Assembly (NCBI RefSeq): GCF_022682495.2
Contig: NC_071398.1
Location: 94,205,705-94,269,704, forward strand
From: Desmodus rotundus
Taxonomy: Eukaryota > Chordata > Mammalia > Chiroptera > Phyllostomidae
Direction of reading: 5' to 3'
Length of the DNA stretch: 64,000 bases
In this document: positions 1 through 11,335 of the stretch, piece by piece
How the letters are laid out: the number at the start of each line of letters is the position of its first letter
Numbering within the stretch: position 1 is the first letter of the stretch
Made by a program: the position numbers and the translations under genes
The notes under the pieces: model-generated
What the model was told of the DNA's origin: nothing
The model's database searches: none
The model's input: the letters and a program-made list of their open reading frames with translations, nothing else

Positions 1-1929
1 CTTGCCCATGCTTTCCAGATAGTGCCCTGAATTCATATATGCTACCGAATGCGTGGGCATTTCCACGAGCAGTGCTGCCTGGACCGTCAGCCTCCTTGGG
101 CTTCAGTCTAAGAATACTAGGCCCGAGAGGGCTGTCACTCGCCCCGGCTTTGGAGAGCTTGGCTATTTATCATTTTTCCTTTAAAATGAATAGGAAAAAA
201 ATCCACTCATTATTCTGTTTTCAGGGAAAATTGCCATTACCATTTTGGCATATTTCTTCCCGATTTCTTTTTCTATGCATTAAAAGTTTTGCTTCCTTCC
301 CACCTTCCCCCCAATCCTGTATATATTTCTGTTCACTTTTATACTTTAGCAATGAGCATGCATTACTTTCATTATCACAAAATTTGGGGGAAAAGACAAA
401 GAAGGAAGTTTTTAAAGGTATCTTTGTGGTATGTTGTTTTTCTCGAAACTTTTTCCATGGGGAAGTTACTCTTTAGGTCTAACTTAAAACCTGCCACTGT
501 AACCTGATTGTAGAAGGAGGAGGAAAGGCTGTTGTTCAAGGTCGGCATTTAGGTAAAAAACAGCAACGACAAATCGCTGATACGCACACGTCTGTAGTTC
601 TGTGTAACGAAGGGCTGAATGAACACCGAGCCATCACCCCGCATGTTCAGCGTATTTTTCATGCCGGAAAACTTCAGTGTCTCTGAAGACTGGGAGCGGT
701 CCCTCACATAGTGCAGATTAATAGCTGTCATTTGTTAGGCACGTAAGGCTGGGCTCAGTGGTTTTCTTCTTAATATCATCACTGATCTCGATGAAAGCCA
801 CGCAAACCAGTGAAGAGCCGAGCAGTGCGTGGCTTACGCCCCATGCCACCTCTGCGAGAACAGTTTCTGTGAAAGTAACCCTAAGGTTTATTCTTCCTAC
901 GTAAGCATTTTGGATTCTAGTTCAAATGTTCATCCTATAATTATCCGCCCCTAATTTTAACTTTATTATATGGCTTCAGAAATGGGAGAGCAAACATTTT
1001 GTCTTTGCACATTTTGTTTTTTAATTTTATCATTTTTCTTTCTGTAAAAGCAATTCATGTAGTTGGTAGGAAATATAGAAAAAGAAAGGAAACAGCAGTA
1101 AAAAGAAGAAAACCAAGCCACCCGGAGTGCCATCCCCTGGAGAGAATGCATTCTGAACATTTGTTTTGTTTAGGGACAAAATTTTTTAACAAAAAGTGTA
1201 GCATGTTGTTGTAGCTCTTGCTTTGTCATCTGTATGTACACACACGTGTACATATGCATGTATATGTTCTGGGAAAGGTACCTGTTATTGTTTGAGGCTC
1301 AGTAGGAAGGGGACCAGAGTCACAGAGTGGAGGACAGGCTGATGCCAGCAGCTGGGCTCTCTTCATTACACCGCAGGTGCAGCTTCACCTCTGGAGTGAA
1401 CTGTTCCCTCCTTCACAGTCTCCTTCTCTCCAGGTTTATTCACCTTTTCACAAGGTCTTCTGCACGGAGAAGACCACTGTTGACTGGAGAGGAGGTATAG
1501 CCCAAACCAGGCTTTCCGGTCACGGTTGGCCTTTGGGTCTAAGACCCTGGGAGGCAGGAGGGTGCCCAGATTTCTGCTGCGCAGGATGGGGACAGGAGGC
1601 CCTGAGCCACTGCTCACAGGCCCCAGTGTCACGCCAGCGCAATCCTGTGGGGACGTGGAGGGTCCCCAGGGGCTTCCCAGACCCCAGTTCCCAGCATGGA
1701 CCCCCCCTCTCATCCTCAAGTACCACTGGGACCCCCTTGTTTGTAATCACATGAGAAGGTGACTGTAAATGGAGTCAGTGCTCACCACTGCGGGACAGTG
1801 ACAATGGGAATGCAGGCCACCCCAGGAGAAGCCTGCCCGGATGCAGTTAACATCAGTGAGCCTGGGTACTTAGCACGCCCAGTGCAATGGCACTCCCCAC
1901 GCTCCGCGCTTCAAGTGCAGCAGTAACGG

Positions 1930-2125
1930 TGCTGATATTAACATCAGTAATAATAATAGCTGATACTTACGCAGTCCTTCGGATGCCCCAGCCACTCTTG
2001 TAAGTACTTTCCATGTACCGACCAATTGATTCTTAATACTCTGAAGTAGAAACTATTATTGTCCTTACTTTATAGGTAAATCTACTGAGTAGTGCAGCGA
2101 TTTTGAGAGTCTCTTAGGCAAGAAA
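1930..2125 (-). repeat. MIR SINE, antisense
   Basis: 'AATAATAATAGCTGATACTTACGCA', 'TTCTTAATACTCTGAAGTAG' and 'ATTATTGTCCTTACTTTATAGG' match the reversed 3' half of MIR. Confidence 0.65.
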
Positions 2126-2889
2126 AGGGGATTTTGGTCCCGAAAGGGAACTTCCTTTTGCACAACCCCTCAAGGGCGACTGCTCTGAGTCTCAAAATGA
2201 ACGCAGGAGAACAGCTGCAATTCAGCCTCGCAGCTCTGGGGGCAGGGGATCCGTGAGCGGATGCCTAGATTAAAACAATGACAGGCCTGTCGGGTGTAGT
2301 TGAGCATCTCTTTCAGAATGAGGCAGAGGCCCAGGGAAGGTGACAAGTCACCGGAGGGACCTGGGTGGAGGCCCTAAACACAGTGCCATTGGCTGCTGCC
2401 CAGGTTAAAAAAAAAAAAAAGTAGACTCATCCCGGGAGCCCCAGGCTGGTAACCGTCTGTGGGGGGGCTGGCGCTGTGGCTGGTGGGAACTCATGTCCTC
2501 GGGTTCACATCAGGATGGTCCGCTGGGGCAGAGGGCGTGACCCAGGCTTCACTGTGGATCCTTGGCAGGGTTGCATTTGCCTATTGGCTGGTACAGATGT
2601 GTGAGAATAAAACACCTTGGCAGATCCTTGCCCTTGGCCAGTGGGTCAGGAGGGACATCGCCCCATATGGAGGATGGGGCCATCCATCGTCCCCAAGCTA
2701 CTCGCTGAGGGAGGCGGCAGTCTGGGATGTGATCAGAGGTCTTTCTGGATGTCGTTAACCAGGCTTCACTTAATAGCCTTGGTCAGACTATTTCATCCTA
2801 GCCCGGAGGCTGTGGACACCTCACTTCTAAGAGGATTAATGTTCACCTGCCCACATGTTTACATGTGTGGGAGACAGCAGTGCATCCTG

Positions 2890-3400
2890 GGAACAGCACA
2901 GAGTGGTTGGCGGATGGACTTGGGCTCAAAGCTTAACACTGTCTCATCTCTTCTGCCTAAAAGAGCACTGTAGTTTTCGCTAACTTCGTAACGTTTTTTT
3001 TACTTTTTAGTCCTCACCCAAGGATATATATATATTGAATTTTAGAGAGAGAGGAAGGGAGAAAGAGAAACAAAAAATCAATGTGAGAGAGAAACATCAA
3101 TCGTTCGCCTCCACTATGCACCCTGTCCAGGGATCAAACCCACAACCCAGGTATGTGCCCTGACTGGGGATTGAACCTGCAAGCATGTGGTGTGCAGGAT
3201 GATGCTCCAACTGCCTGAGCCACCCGGCCATGGTGAGCTTCATAATATTTTTTGAGCTTCGATTTCCTCATCAGTAAAAATAATGATAGTATCCACTTCA
3301 TAGAATTGTTATAAGAATTATGAAGGAAACCCAAATAGAACATGTATTCAATAGTGTCACATAAACTACGTAAGCACTCAGTACTCGGTGGCATTCAGTG
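2890..3400 (+). repeat. MIR SINE split by a Ves insertion
   Basis: The left part (about 2890-2983) reads 'AGAGTGGTTGGCGGATGGACTTGGG', the 5' region of a MIR. The right part (about 3254-3400) reads 'CTTCGATTTCCTCATCAGTAAAAAT' and 'TAAGCACTCAGTA', the 3' half of the same element. The two halves are collinear once the younger SINE at 3000-3237 is removed. Confidence 0.65.
3000..3237 (-). mobile_element. Ves SINE (bat tRNA-derived), antisense
   Basis: Read on the minus strand, it starts with a tRNA-like head (GGCTCAGGCAGTTGGAGCAT, then GCAGGTTCAATCCCCAGTCA) and ends in a CT-rich tail with 'TCTCTAAAATTCAATA'. The direct repeats CTTCGTAACGTTTTTT (2984-2999) and CTTCATAATATTTTTT (3238-3253) flank it. 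They differ at three positions only, all of the CpG-decay type. Confidence 0.85.
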
Positions 3401-3519
3401 TCCTGCTGATGATTTCTGCATCGGCCACAGCCTCATTTACATTCTCTGAACGGCCACCCAGGGATGTGATCTTAACCCCAGTTTGACAAGACGGGTTTAG
3501 AATAACTCACCTCTAGCGT

Positions 3520-3645
3520 GTAATTTCCATGAGGGCACAGGCAGTGTCTTATGTATAATTGCATTGTCACACCCGAACACACTCCCTGGCGCATAGTAGG
3601 TCTCAACAGATGTTTGGTGAATAAATGAAGACATACATCCATTCT
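3520..3645 (+). repeat. L2 LINE 3' end
   Basis: 'TTTCCATGAGGGCACAGGCAGTGTC' followed by 'CTGGCGCATAGTAGGTCTCAACAGATG' and 'TGGTGAATAAATGAA' is the typical L2 tail. Confidence 0.7.
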
Positions 3646-5158
3646 TGGGCAGGACTTCCGTTGACCTCTGTTTTCTGGTCACTGGACCTTTAGATTCCTG
3701 AGTGTGGTGAATCACCTCCCCAACGTCAGTAAGAGTATTAGTGGAATCACTGACCGTTGTACACACTCTGAGCGAGCAAGCAGGAAGCCCCCCTCAAGGT
3801 GGTAACTCCACACCTGGTGTAAAAACCCCTCCTGCAGCCTCTTTAGCAGATGCCCCGCCCCCAACCACCACTGAACACTCTCAGGGACAAGGGCTAGATT
3901 CTTTGAAGAGGCAGCTACTCCGTTGTTGTAATGCAGACTATAGATGGTTCTTTAGGCTGAGCCAAAATGGGTTTTCCTATCACTTTCCCCTCTGTGGGCA
4001 GCTCTGGCCTTTGGAACAACAAAGAATCTGTTGATGTGCATATTCTGTGCTCAGAACTGGTAGCTTATGTGGTGTGTGTGTGTGGCTTAGAAAAATGTGC
4101 CCATCTGCTGAGCGCGGGTCGGAGCCTGAGGATAAGCAGGGTCACTGTGTGTGGGCTGGGGACACGTTCGTGTTTCAGGTAACTGGGATAATCCCTTCCC
4201 CACTCCTCTTTGGAATATACCTATTCCCTTCAACGTTTCTTTAGACTGAGAGCTTTCTGACAGATCCTACTGTTTTCTGCATCTTCCTAGTTGGGCATTA
4301 CACCTCCCAGGTGATGCCCAGGACGGACCAAATCACCCTGTAGGACCTATCGTGCCTGCTTCTTCAACCAGTGCATTTTCTGTCAACGAGTTCTAAGCTA
4401 AGCTTGTCGTAGGCCCTTTAAGAAAAGAGCCCTGGTGTTGGCCAGCTAAAGATCTTTTTCAGAGGAACTGTTGTCAAAAAGAAAGTATACTCAAGCTTGC
4501 ATTCAGTTGTCTTACCCTAAGTTCAGGTCTTACGTAAAAACTCTATTAAATTCTTGCTCCTAGCCCACGGGCAGCTTTGGAGCCTGACTCTGCTGTCCTG
4601 TGTATTCGCTGCCCCTCCCACTTTATGGTATCTGTAAGCTTGCTGAACTTCTCCTCAGAGTCTCCTCCAAGTACCCACGGAAATGGTTAAAGAAAACACT
4701 ACTAAGCCCTGCACCCGTCAGAGACCTTCCCGCAGGTTGGCCTTGACCCCTTACATGAAACTCGTTGGTTCCGTTGGTTCACTACACAGGAATTCACCAA
4801 AGGTGCAATCATTCAAGCCACGTATTTCTATCTAGTCCAGATAAAAAGATTTTGTCACGCGTCTTGCTCAGAAAGGGTGCTCAATACATCGTCTAAATCA
4901 GCGGACGAATTCCTTTCTGGAACCAAGGTGGGCAACTCCTGCGGCTCCCTCTTCTGACTAGACTGGACAGCCGTCAGCAATGGTCAGGAGCTGAGCCTGG
5001 GACTCCTCCTCGTCAGGGGATTCATTCTAGTTCTTAGGCATCTTTGCAATCTTATTTTTTAGAAATATCGATCCATTCTCTTTCCTAAAGGAGCTCAAAG
5101 CTGTTAAAAATTTGCCTCCACACTTTCCATGTGGCTCTTAGGTCACCATTTCCTTTAG

Positions 5159-5170
5159 TTCATGCAGTTT
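5159..5170. repeat. Target-site duplication, left copy (RPL17 pseudogene)
   Basis: TTCATGCAGTTT, identical to 5805-5816. It sits directly beyond the remnant A-tail of the pseudogene and marks its 3' junction. Confidence 0.85.
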
Positions 5171-5804
5171 CATGTCCTGCTTTTACTTTTATTAGCATTT
5201 ATTCCATGCTGAATTTACTCCCCGGCCACCCGTTTTGGTTTCTTCAGTTTCTTCTGCGATGTCTTTTTCTTCCGTGCGCCTCCTCCCCTGGGTTAGGAGC
5301 CATCTGCTCTTTCCCAGTGGGATCATCTCAATGCTGCGGGGAGAGCTCACGTGTGGGGGGATCCACCCGGGAACCCTGTAACTTTGAGCTGCGTCTTGGG
5401 AGCTTTGTTCACGGGGATGGGCTCTGTGACCAGAGACTCTGAATCTAAACCCTTAAGTTCAGCATTCCTCTCTGCATTTTTAAGCATGTGCAGCAAAACC
5501 TCAGCACTCTTTTGGGGCCACTGACTCTGTGTCCAGCCCCACTGTTTGTCCTGGGCACACCCACCGACTCCACCGTTGTAATGACGGAAGGGCATATACT
5601 GCTTCTGTAAGGTGACATCCTTTGGATGCCCTGTGGCTGTTAGGATGTCCGCACCCTTGATGGCCCGGGCAGCTTCATGAGTCTTCTTAAAATGAACGTG
5701 GAGAGTTGAACCTCCTGATTTGTTTGATTTTGTGGGGTTTTCTGGGCCAAGAGAATAGGGAAGCATTTTCAGAGGTCAGCTCTGGCCGCTGTCGAGAGGG
5801 GTCA
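5171..5804 (-). pseudogene. RPL17: RPL17 processed pseudogene
   Basis: An intronless copy of the mRNA for ribosomal protein L17 (uL22 family), in reverse orientation to ASTN1. The start codon lies at 5766-5764. The reading frame stays open down to 5350 and is recognisable by pieces such as [50 protein letters not shown] and VNKAPK. It then loses frame around 5390: TGA at 5347-5349, further indels, and a recognisable C-terminal part (RKKKTSQKKLKK) ending at a stop at 5215-5217. A 3'-UTR-like stretch with AATAAA-type bases follows, and a degraded A-tail (T-rich on + at about 5181-5190). A 12-bp direct repeat TTCATGCAGTTT at 5159-5170 and 5805-5816 flanks it, as expected from L1-driven retrotransposition. 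Many amino-acid changes plus frame breaks make it a dead copy. Confidence 0.93.
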
Positions 5805-5816
5805 TTCATGCAGTTT
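5805..5816. repeat. Target-site duplication, right copy (RPL17 pseudogene)
   Basis: TTCATGCAGTTT, identical to 5159-5170. It marks the 5' junction, about 40 bp upstream of the pseudogene start codon, so part of the 5' UTR was copied. Confidence 0.85.
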
Positions 5817-5894
5817 AAAGTATTGCTTTACCAGGAGTTCTCATGATGGGATTTTCAACAGGTTCCCCCTCCATAAGTGAAAGAAAAGGTGACA

Positions 5895-6075
5895 ACAATA
5901 GGCAGTAGTTACTGAGAGTTTGCAGTGCCTGGCATGTTTCTAAGAGCTCTCTACGTGTTGGTCTCACCACAACTCTTTGAAGCCACCCCCTTTATACAGA
6001 TGACGACACTGAGGTGCAGAGAAGTTTGGTCACTTGCCGAAAGGGACTCAGACTTTGGCAATCTGTCTGGAGCCC
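5895..6075 (-). repeat. MIR SINE, antisense
   Basis: 'AGTGCCTGGCATGTTTCTAAGAGCTC', 'CCCCTTTATACAGATGACGACACTG' and 'GAGGTGCAGAGAAGTTTGGTCACTTG' give the reversed MIR core and 3' half. Confidence 0.65.
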
Positions 6076-6199
6076 ATGCACTCAGCTCTCCAAGGTGCTG
6101 CCTGATGAGGAAAGTGGTGTGCTCTGTGGGTGGGCCGACTCGTGGTGGGCAGAAGCCCCCTCCTTCCGTCTTGTCCCTCCCCCACACTCCCTCCTCTGA

Positions 6200-6232
6200 T
6201 GGACAGACAGCTGGGAGACAGACAGCTGGGTT
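6200..6232 (+). repeat. Short tandem duplication
   Basis: Two copies of a 15-bp unit close to GACAGACAGCTGGGA stand side by side. Confidence 0.8.
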
Positions 6233-6484
6233 TGGGCTGGCTGCAGGCACGGTGGTCAGGATTGCCCCCCAGCCCAGCCCGAGTCCCTGGTCCTCCAGCT
6301 ACGGGGAATTGACCTAATGGATTGACTCTCCACCGTTGGCCACTTTATGGGTTTTTTCCTTCCAGGCCCTAGAAGCACCTACACTTTGAAAGAGGAATGA
6401 ACTGCTCCAGGCATCAGCAAAGCACATTCAGAGAGAGATTTGGGGTGCTCCCTGGGTGCATGGGGAGGGGATCAATGCATCATG

Positions 6485-6720
6485 GGTTCCTCTTAGGGGC
6501 CAGGCACTCTTTCGGGTACTTTGTATCCATTACCTTGTTTCAGTAATAATAGGTTTGTAAATGCTTTGTGAGTGTTCCTATTTTCCCCTCCTCACATCTC
6601 ACACACAATGGGGCCATGGCACAGACAGGTCCGATAACACTGAAGAGCACACAGTAGGGCCGGAAGGAGGCGAGATGACCCCAGCAGTCTGGCTCTGTGC
6701 CCAGGTTCCCCGTGTGATGC
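6485..6720 (-). repeat. MIR SINE, antisense
   Basis: 'GGGGCCAGGCACTCTTTCGGGTAC' and 'CACAATGGGGCCATGGCACAGACAG', then 'CAGTCTGGCTCTGTGCCCAGG', follow the reversed MIR order. Confidence 0.55.
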
Positions 6721-6789
6721 ATGAGGACAAGTATGGCCTCCAGGGAGCCTCTCAGCATAGGTCCCTCCCCAGCACTGGTTTCCACCCTG

Positions 6790-7205
6790 ATTGAATGGCC
6801 TACCCTTGGCCACACTTACCTTTTTTGTTACCTCACCCCATGTTTGCTCAGGACACTTCTTCCCCTCTGGTGTCTTCCCTGCGGTGCACCATGCCCCCTA
6901 ACTAATTCTATCCATTCTCCGAGGTCCAGCCTAGACATCTGCTTCTCCATAAAGCCTTCTCTAACTCTCCAGTGGGAAGCCATGTCTTTCCCTTCCGGGC
7001 TGCCTCAGGCCCGTAGCTCTCTCTCTTGTGTCCATGGCCTTGTGTTATTTCTGTCCGAGACTCATCTCAGCCCCTTGTTGATTCTGAGTCTTATGTTATT
7101 TTGTGTTATTTCTGTCCCTAAGACTTTCGGAGCAAGGGCTCAATTCTGAGCCCCATTCTCAAGTACACAGTGCTTGCATACACTAGGCGCTCGATAAAAA
7201 TGGAA
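6790..7205 (+). repeat. L2 LINE 3' part
   Basis: The order is as in L2: 'CATAAAGCCTTCTCTAACTCTCC', 'TGTTATTTCTGTCC', 'GCAAGGGCTCAATTCTGAGCC', 'ACAGTGCTTGCATACACTAGGCGCTC' and 'GATAAAAATGGA'. Open frames here are not genes. Confidence 0.7.
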
Positions 7206-7424
7206 TCATTGCTACTGGTGAGACTTCAAGTGTTACAGACCAACAGAACAGATGTTTGTTTATATTGGGCCAGAGGCGGGCACGTCTTGACACGACTCAC
7301 AACACATCACTCCACAGAGGACTTCCTCTGGGCCAGACACCCTATTTATCCCCAAACAGGCCTGCAAGGCCCAGCTCATTAGGAGCTTACTGCACACTGC
7401 ACATGGTGGTTACAACTGTACAAC

Positions 7425-7590
7425 GGTGTGAGTCCACATTCGGCCTCGACCACTTCCCGGCTCTTCCCACTTCCCTTGGGCAAATGACATAAGAAGGTCT
7501 CCGGGGCCATCATTCCTCCCCTGTGAATTGGGGACAGTAATACCTGCCCCTGAGGGTTGTACTGAGAGTTAAATGGGAATCACAGAAAGC
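7425..7590 (+). repeat. MIR SINE
   Basis: 'CTTGGGCAAATGACATAAG' and 'CTGTGAATTGGGGACAGTAATACCTGC' followed by 'GGGTTGTACTGAGAGTTAAATG' is the MIR core and 3' half. Confidence 0.7.
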
Positions 7591-8448
7591 GAGAGACAGA
7601 GTCTAGATCGTGGAAGGTGGCTGGTTGTACCCAGTGGCAGTGGGTCTCGATGGCCCTTCCTCCAAGAATCAGGGAATCCAGCACGAGGCATCGTAATACC
7701 TGTCGGGTTGCTCTTCAGGACAGAGGTCCTGCCTCCATTATTTAAACCGTCTCCACCTTGACCGCTGGCCAGCAGTCCTGGGCAGCCTGGGCGTTTTTTG
7801 GTTGGGTTGGCTTTTTACTCTTGTCTTTCTCTCTGTGAGCATCAAAGTAGGTAATCCTGAAGACAATCTTCTGCTCTTCAAAAGCTTCGTCTCCCCCTTC
7901 CCCAAACCATGCTTTCCACCAGGCAGAGGAGGCTGTTGTGGAAAGCGCCAGCCCAAGCTCAAGTCTCTTGCTTAATTACGCTGCCCTCAGATTTTCCACG
8001 AAAGCCCCTAGCATGTCAGGATGCCCTCTTTGAAGTCATTAGTCTTCACAGCAGGGAGAGTACATCATCAAAGACTCTGTTTCCCAGCAACCCCTGCTGA
8101 GCCCTTGTGCACCAGAGGATGGAGAGGGAGAGGGAGGAGAGCCTACAAGTGCATTAAGTCCGCGGTTCTCTCCTCTGGTCCTGAACCGTGATTCCTTTGA
8201 ACTGAAGCCCAGGGAGAGGGCCGGTGGTGCTACCGCAAAACCTCTCTCCATTCTTTCAGTGGCAGCCAATTTAGCAATTAAACTTGCTAGGGCCAGGGGT
8301 ACAGAATGTAGGACATGGTTAAGGCTCCAGTTGGTAATCTGAGGTGCTGTGGAATGGGGATTGGGAAAGGAAAGGAAGAGTCCCTTAGGCCTAGATACTG
8401 GGAATGTACTTGCTAATGACTCTGAGCAAGCTGCTGTGGAGTTAACAT

Positions 8449-8451
<3 letters not shown>

Positions 8452-8488
<37 letters not shown>

Positions 8489-8498
8489 GGTGTGTGTA
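8452..8498 (+). repeat. (TG)n microsatellite
   Basis: A TG dinucleotide run that grades into GGGTGGGTGGG and TGTGTGT. Confidence 0.95.
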
Positions 8499-9279
8499 AG
8501 ATGAGGAGTCAGAGAGACAGAAAATTTAGGCTTGAATCAGACGAACCTAGATTTTTCATCCTGGTCTTGCCTCTTATTTGCCATTTACCTGGGCACCCGC
8601 TTTATTTCCGATTTTCAGTGTCTTGATCCCTTGGAAGTTCGGTGACTACGGTAAATGAAATGATGTTGAGCAAAGCCACTTCCTTAGACCCGGATTTTAG
8701 ACTTCGGCAGGAACCTGGGCCTTAGGTTTTAGCGCCGAAATCCTAGGACTCAGACCAGACTGACCTGCTCCGTTTCCAAAGGCCAGCTGGTGGAGCACCG
8801 TTGTGGGATTCTTAAAGGGCGTGTTGAGGCCAGATCTCTGGGGGCACTTGCTAGGAACCAAGGGGTGCCCTGAGTGGCTGCCGGCATCGAGCACCTGCTC
8901 TCCTCTGCCACGACGTTTATCACACTGGCCCTCACACACGGAGTCCCGTCCACTCCGCCACTCTCTCAGGCCAGCACTTTATCCCTCACCTGGTCCACAC
9001 GCTAGGCTCCTCACCTGGCTCCGTGCCCCCCTGACCTGTCCTCCCATTCTTCCCTTTTCCCTCCAGGCACCAAAGAGGTCTGTGCAGAAGAGCTGTTTAT
9101 TTTACATACGGCCGAAAGCTCACAGTGAAACTTGTGGCCCCAAAGAGTAAGATTGAAGCTTTCTCGGTTGGCCTGTAGGTTCTTTCTGACTTGGTTCCTG
9201 CCAATGCTTTCAGCCCCATCATCTCCCATCACTCTTTTCCCGGAATTTTATGTTGCAGTGACATCTAATCAGTAGCACA

Positions 9280-9700
9280 GCCCATGTGCGCTCCATGCTG
9301 TACTCCACGTGTCTGCCCATTTGGTTGTAGGGTGTGCGGCGTCCGGAATGGTCGTCCCTAGCCCACTCCATAGTCGTCCGGCTCTTCCCCACCTACTTAC
9401 TGTTTCAGTCTGCACTCAGGTAGCCCCTCCAAGATAAATGGCTGGTGCTACCTAGTCTTTACACAGTGGCCCTTTTCTGTGATCCCGTGACCCCTGCGTG
9501 TCTCTGCACTCTTTTCACACTGTAGCTGAAATGATCTGAGACCTCTGTGACCATCTGCTCATGTATCCGCCTCTGCCCCTCCTGTCCTAGCTGGTTGCAA
9601 GTTCAAGTTCAAGTTCATCTTGGTAACCATATGGCATTGCCCCGTCACATTCAGTATTAAGCACCGAATACATGTTTTTTGAATAAATAAGTGGTGGTTG
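9280..9700 (+). repeat. L2 LINE 3' part
   Basis: 'GTTTCAGTCTGCACTCAGG', 'CCCTTTTCTGTGATCCCGTGACC' and the terminal 'TATTAAGCACCGAATACATGTTTTTTGAATAAATAAG' region (9650-9690) resemble the end of L2. A local CAAGTT x3 repeat lies at about 9598-9617. Confidence 0.6.
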
Positions 9701-9949
9701 CATGCGGGGTGATATGTGCAGTTCTATGCTAGCCTATCCATGAGTTTCTCAGTGTGTTTTCTGGTGCTCGGGTCTCTGTGTCCACAGAAGAGAAGTCAGC
9801 TTCTTAATCTGGCATGATGTTCTTTCCTGAATTCCCTCATCTATCTCCCAAGTGCCACTAAAGTAGGGTACATCCATCGTTCATTCATTTGAGAAACATT
9901 TACCTTCCATGTCTCAGGGGTTGTTAAGTGCTTGGGAAAAAAAGACATG

Positions 9950-10110
9950 AATAATAACGGCCAGCAATCACGTAGGGCTTATTATGTGCTAGGCACTGTT
10001 CAGAGCACTTCATATTAACTGGTTGAATCTGCACAACTGCATGAAGTAGGTCCTGTTACTACCCACCCTTATGTTACAGTTGAAGAAAGTGAAGGACAGA
10101 GACTATACTA
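9950..10110 (-). repeat. MIR SINE, antisense
   Basis: 'GGGCTTATTATGTGCTAGGCACTG', 'TTCAGAGCACTTCATATTAACTGG' and 'GAAGTAGGTCCTGTTACTACC' are the reversed 3' half of MIR. Confidence 0.8.
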
Positions 10111-10446
10111 GCCAGAGCACCCTAGAAACAAAGCTTATATACTAAGGTTTGTGAGGAAGCTACAATTCCAGGGCAGCAAGAGTGAGGGGGAAAGACAGTT
10201 GAGACAGGGAAGGGAGGAGAGCAAAGGCAGGTGATGCGTTCGTAAGCTGGCCACCGTGTGCAGAAAGCCAGTTTTTGGACACAGGTTGCAGCATAGACAG
10301 TATGGGAATCTGTACCTCCCAACAGCCCGTGGAAGGGAGCGCAGTTTATCTGCTGGTTCTTCCCAGTCCCTGGTTCTTATGGGGATATTAACTTCCGTGA
10401 AGATCCTCAGTGTTAGAATGAATGGAGCCTGTGCCCCCACTTCACT

Positions 10447-10477
<31 letters not shown>

Positions 10478-10650
10478 AGGTGAGGCTCCAATAGGGGACA
10501 AACCTGAGTGAGGAAGTGAGGTATTTCCATCAGCATTATGATGAAAATTTACATTCGGCAGAGATCCATGTGTAATGGGCAGGAAGTACAGGACACAAGA
10601 GAGTTGATTATAGGAAAGTTGTAGATTGACTATAAATATAGTCTGTTGAA
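10110..10650. other. Unclassified repeat-like stretch
   Basis: No gene. Overlapping open frames on both strands show no domain, and the composition is even. The stretch contains an alternating purine-pyrimidine tract at 10447-10478. It may be an old LTR or LINE fragment; I cannot name a family. Confidence 0.35.
10447..10478 (+). repeat. (CG)4(CA)12 alternating tract
   Basis: 32 bp of strictly alternating pyrimidine-purine, starting CGCGCGCG and continuing as CACACA. Such tracts can form left-handed DNA. Confidence 0.9.
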
Positions 10651-10944
10651 TGAATAAGTGAAAAGTCGAGATAAATGGAAGGTGAGGGGGGAGCACCCCG
10701 AAGAGGGACTGAGACCGGCACAGCAGAGGAACCAGTGTCATCCTGAAATAACTCCACTGACAACCAGAGTACTGTTGCAGGTGGGGCGGTGGCTCTGGCC
10801 CTGGCCAGAGGACACCCTGAGAGAGTCCCCACTGGCCCAGGGTAGGGCACTCGCGCAGTTTCCCTTGGTGATGGGGAGGCAGCCCGATTGTAGCAGGTGG
10901 TTTTCTGGAGGGAGAGTTTTCCTGGGAGAACTCCTAGGGTTTGA

Positions 10945-10971
10945 TTTTTTTTTTTTTTTTTTTTTTTTTTT
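10945..10971 (+). repeat. T27 homopolymer
   Basis: A run of 27 T. It may be the A-tail of an antisense retroposon whose body I do not recognise. Confidence 0.95.
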
Positions 10972-11244
10972 GGCAAGGAGAGAAGAGGGAAGGTAGTGTG
11001 TGAGGATAAATATTATCCTTCTATTTACTTCTAACTCCTATTCCCCCCAAAAATCTTCCCACAACACTCTGGCCTGTTTTGCTCCTCCTCTCTGCTATAC
11101 TGAACTTCAAAGTCTTCCCTGGGGTTCCATAGCACCTCCATAGAGCCGGATGAGAGCTCCATCCAGGAGAACAGCCGCTAGTCTTACCTTATTTCCCACG
11201 GGACTCCACGGCAGCGGGGAACTCCTTAAGGACCCAGACAGACC

Positions 11245-11335
11245 TTTTTTTATTTTGGCTTTTGTCGGTCTTGTTTGTCTGTTTGCGATGCCTAGCCCCC
11301 TTCCTCGTACACGAGAGGTGTTCCATAAACATTAA
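11245..11335 (+). repeat. L2 LINE tail
   Basis: 'GATGCCTAGCCCCCTTCCTCG' and 'ACGAGAGGTGTTCCATAAACATT' match the L2 terminal pattern (CTAGCACAGTGCCT..., ...GGTGCTCAATAAA). Confidence 0.5.
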
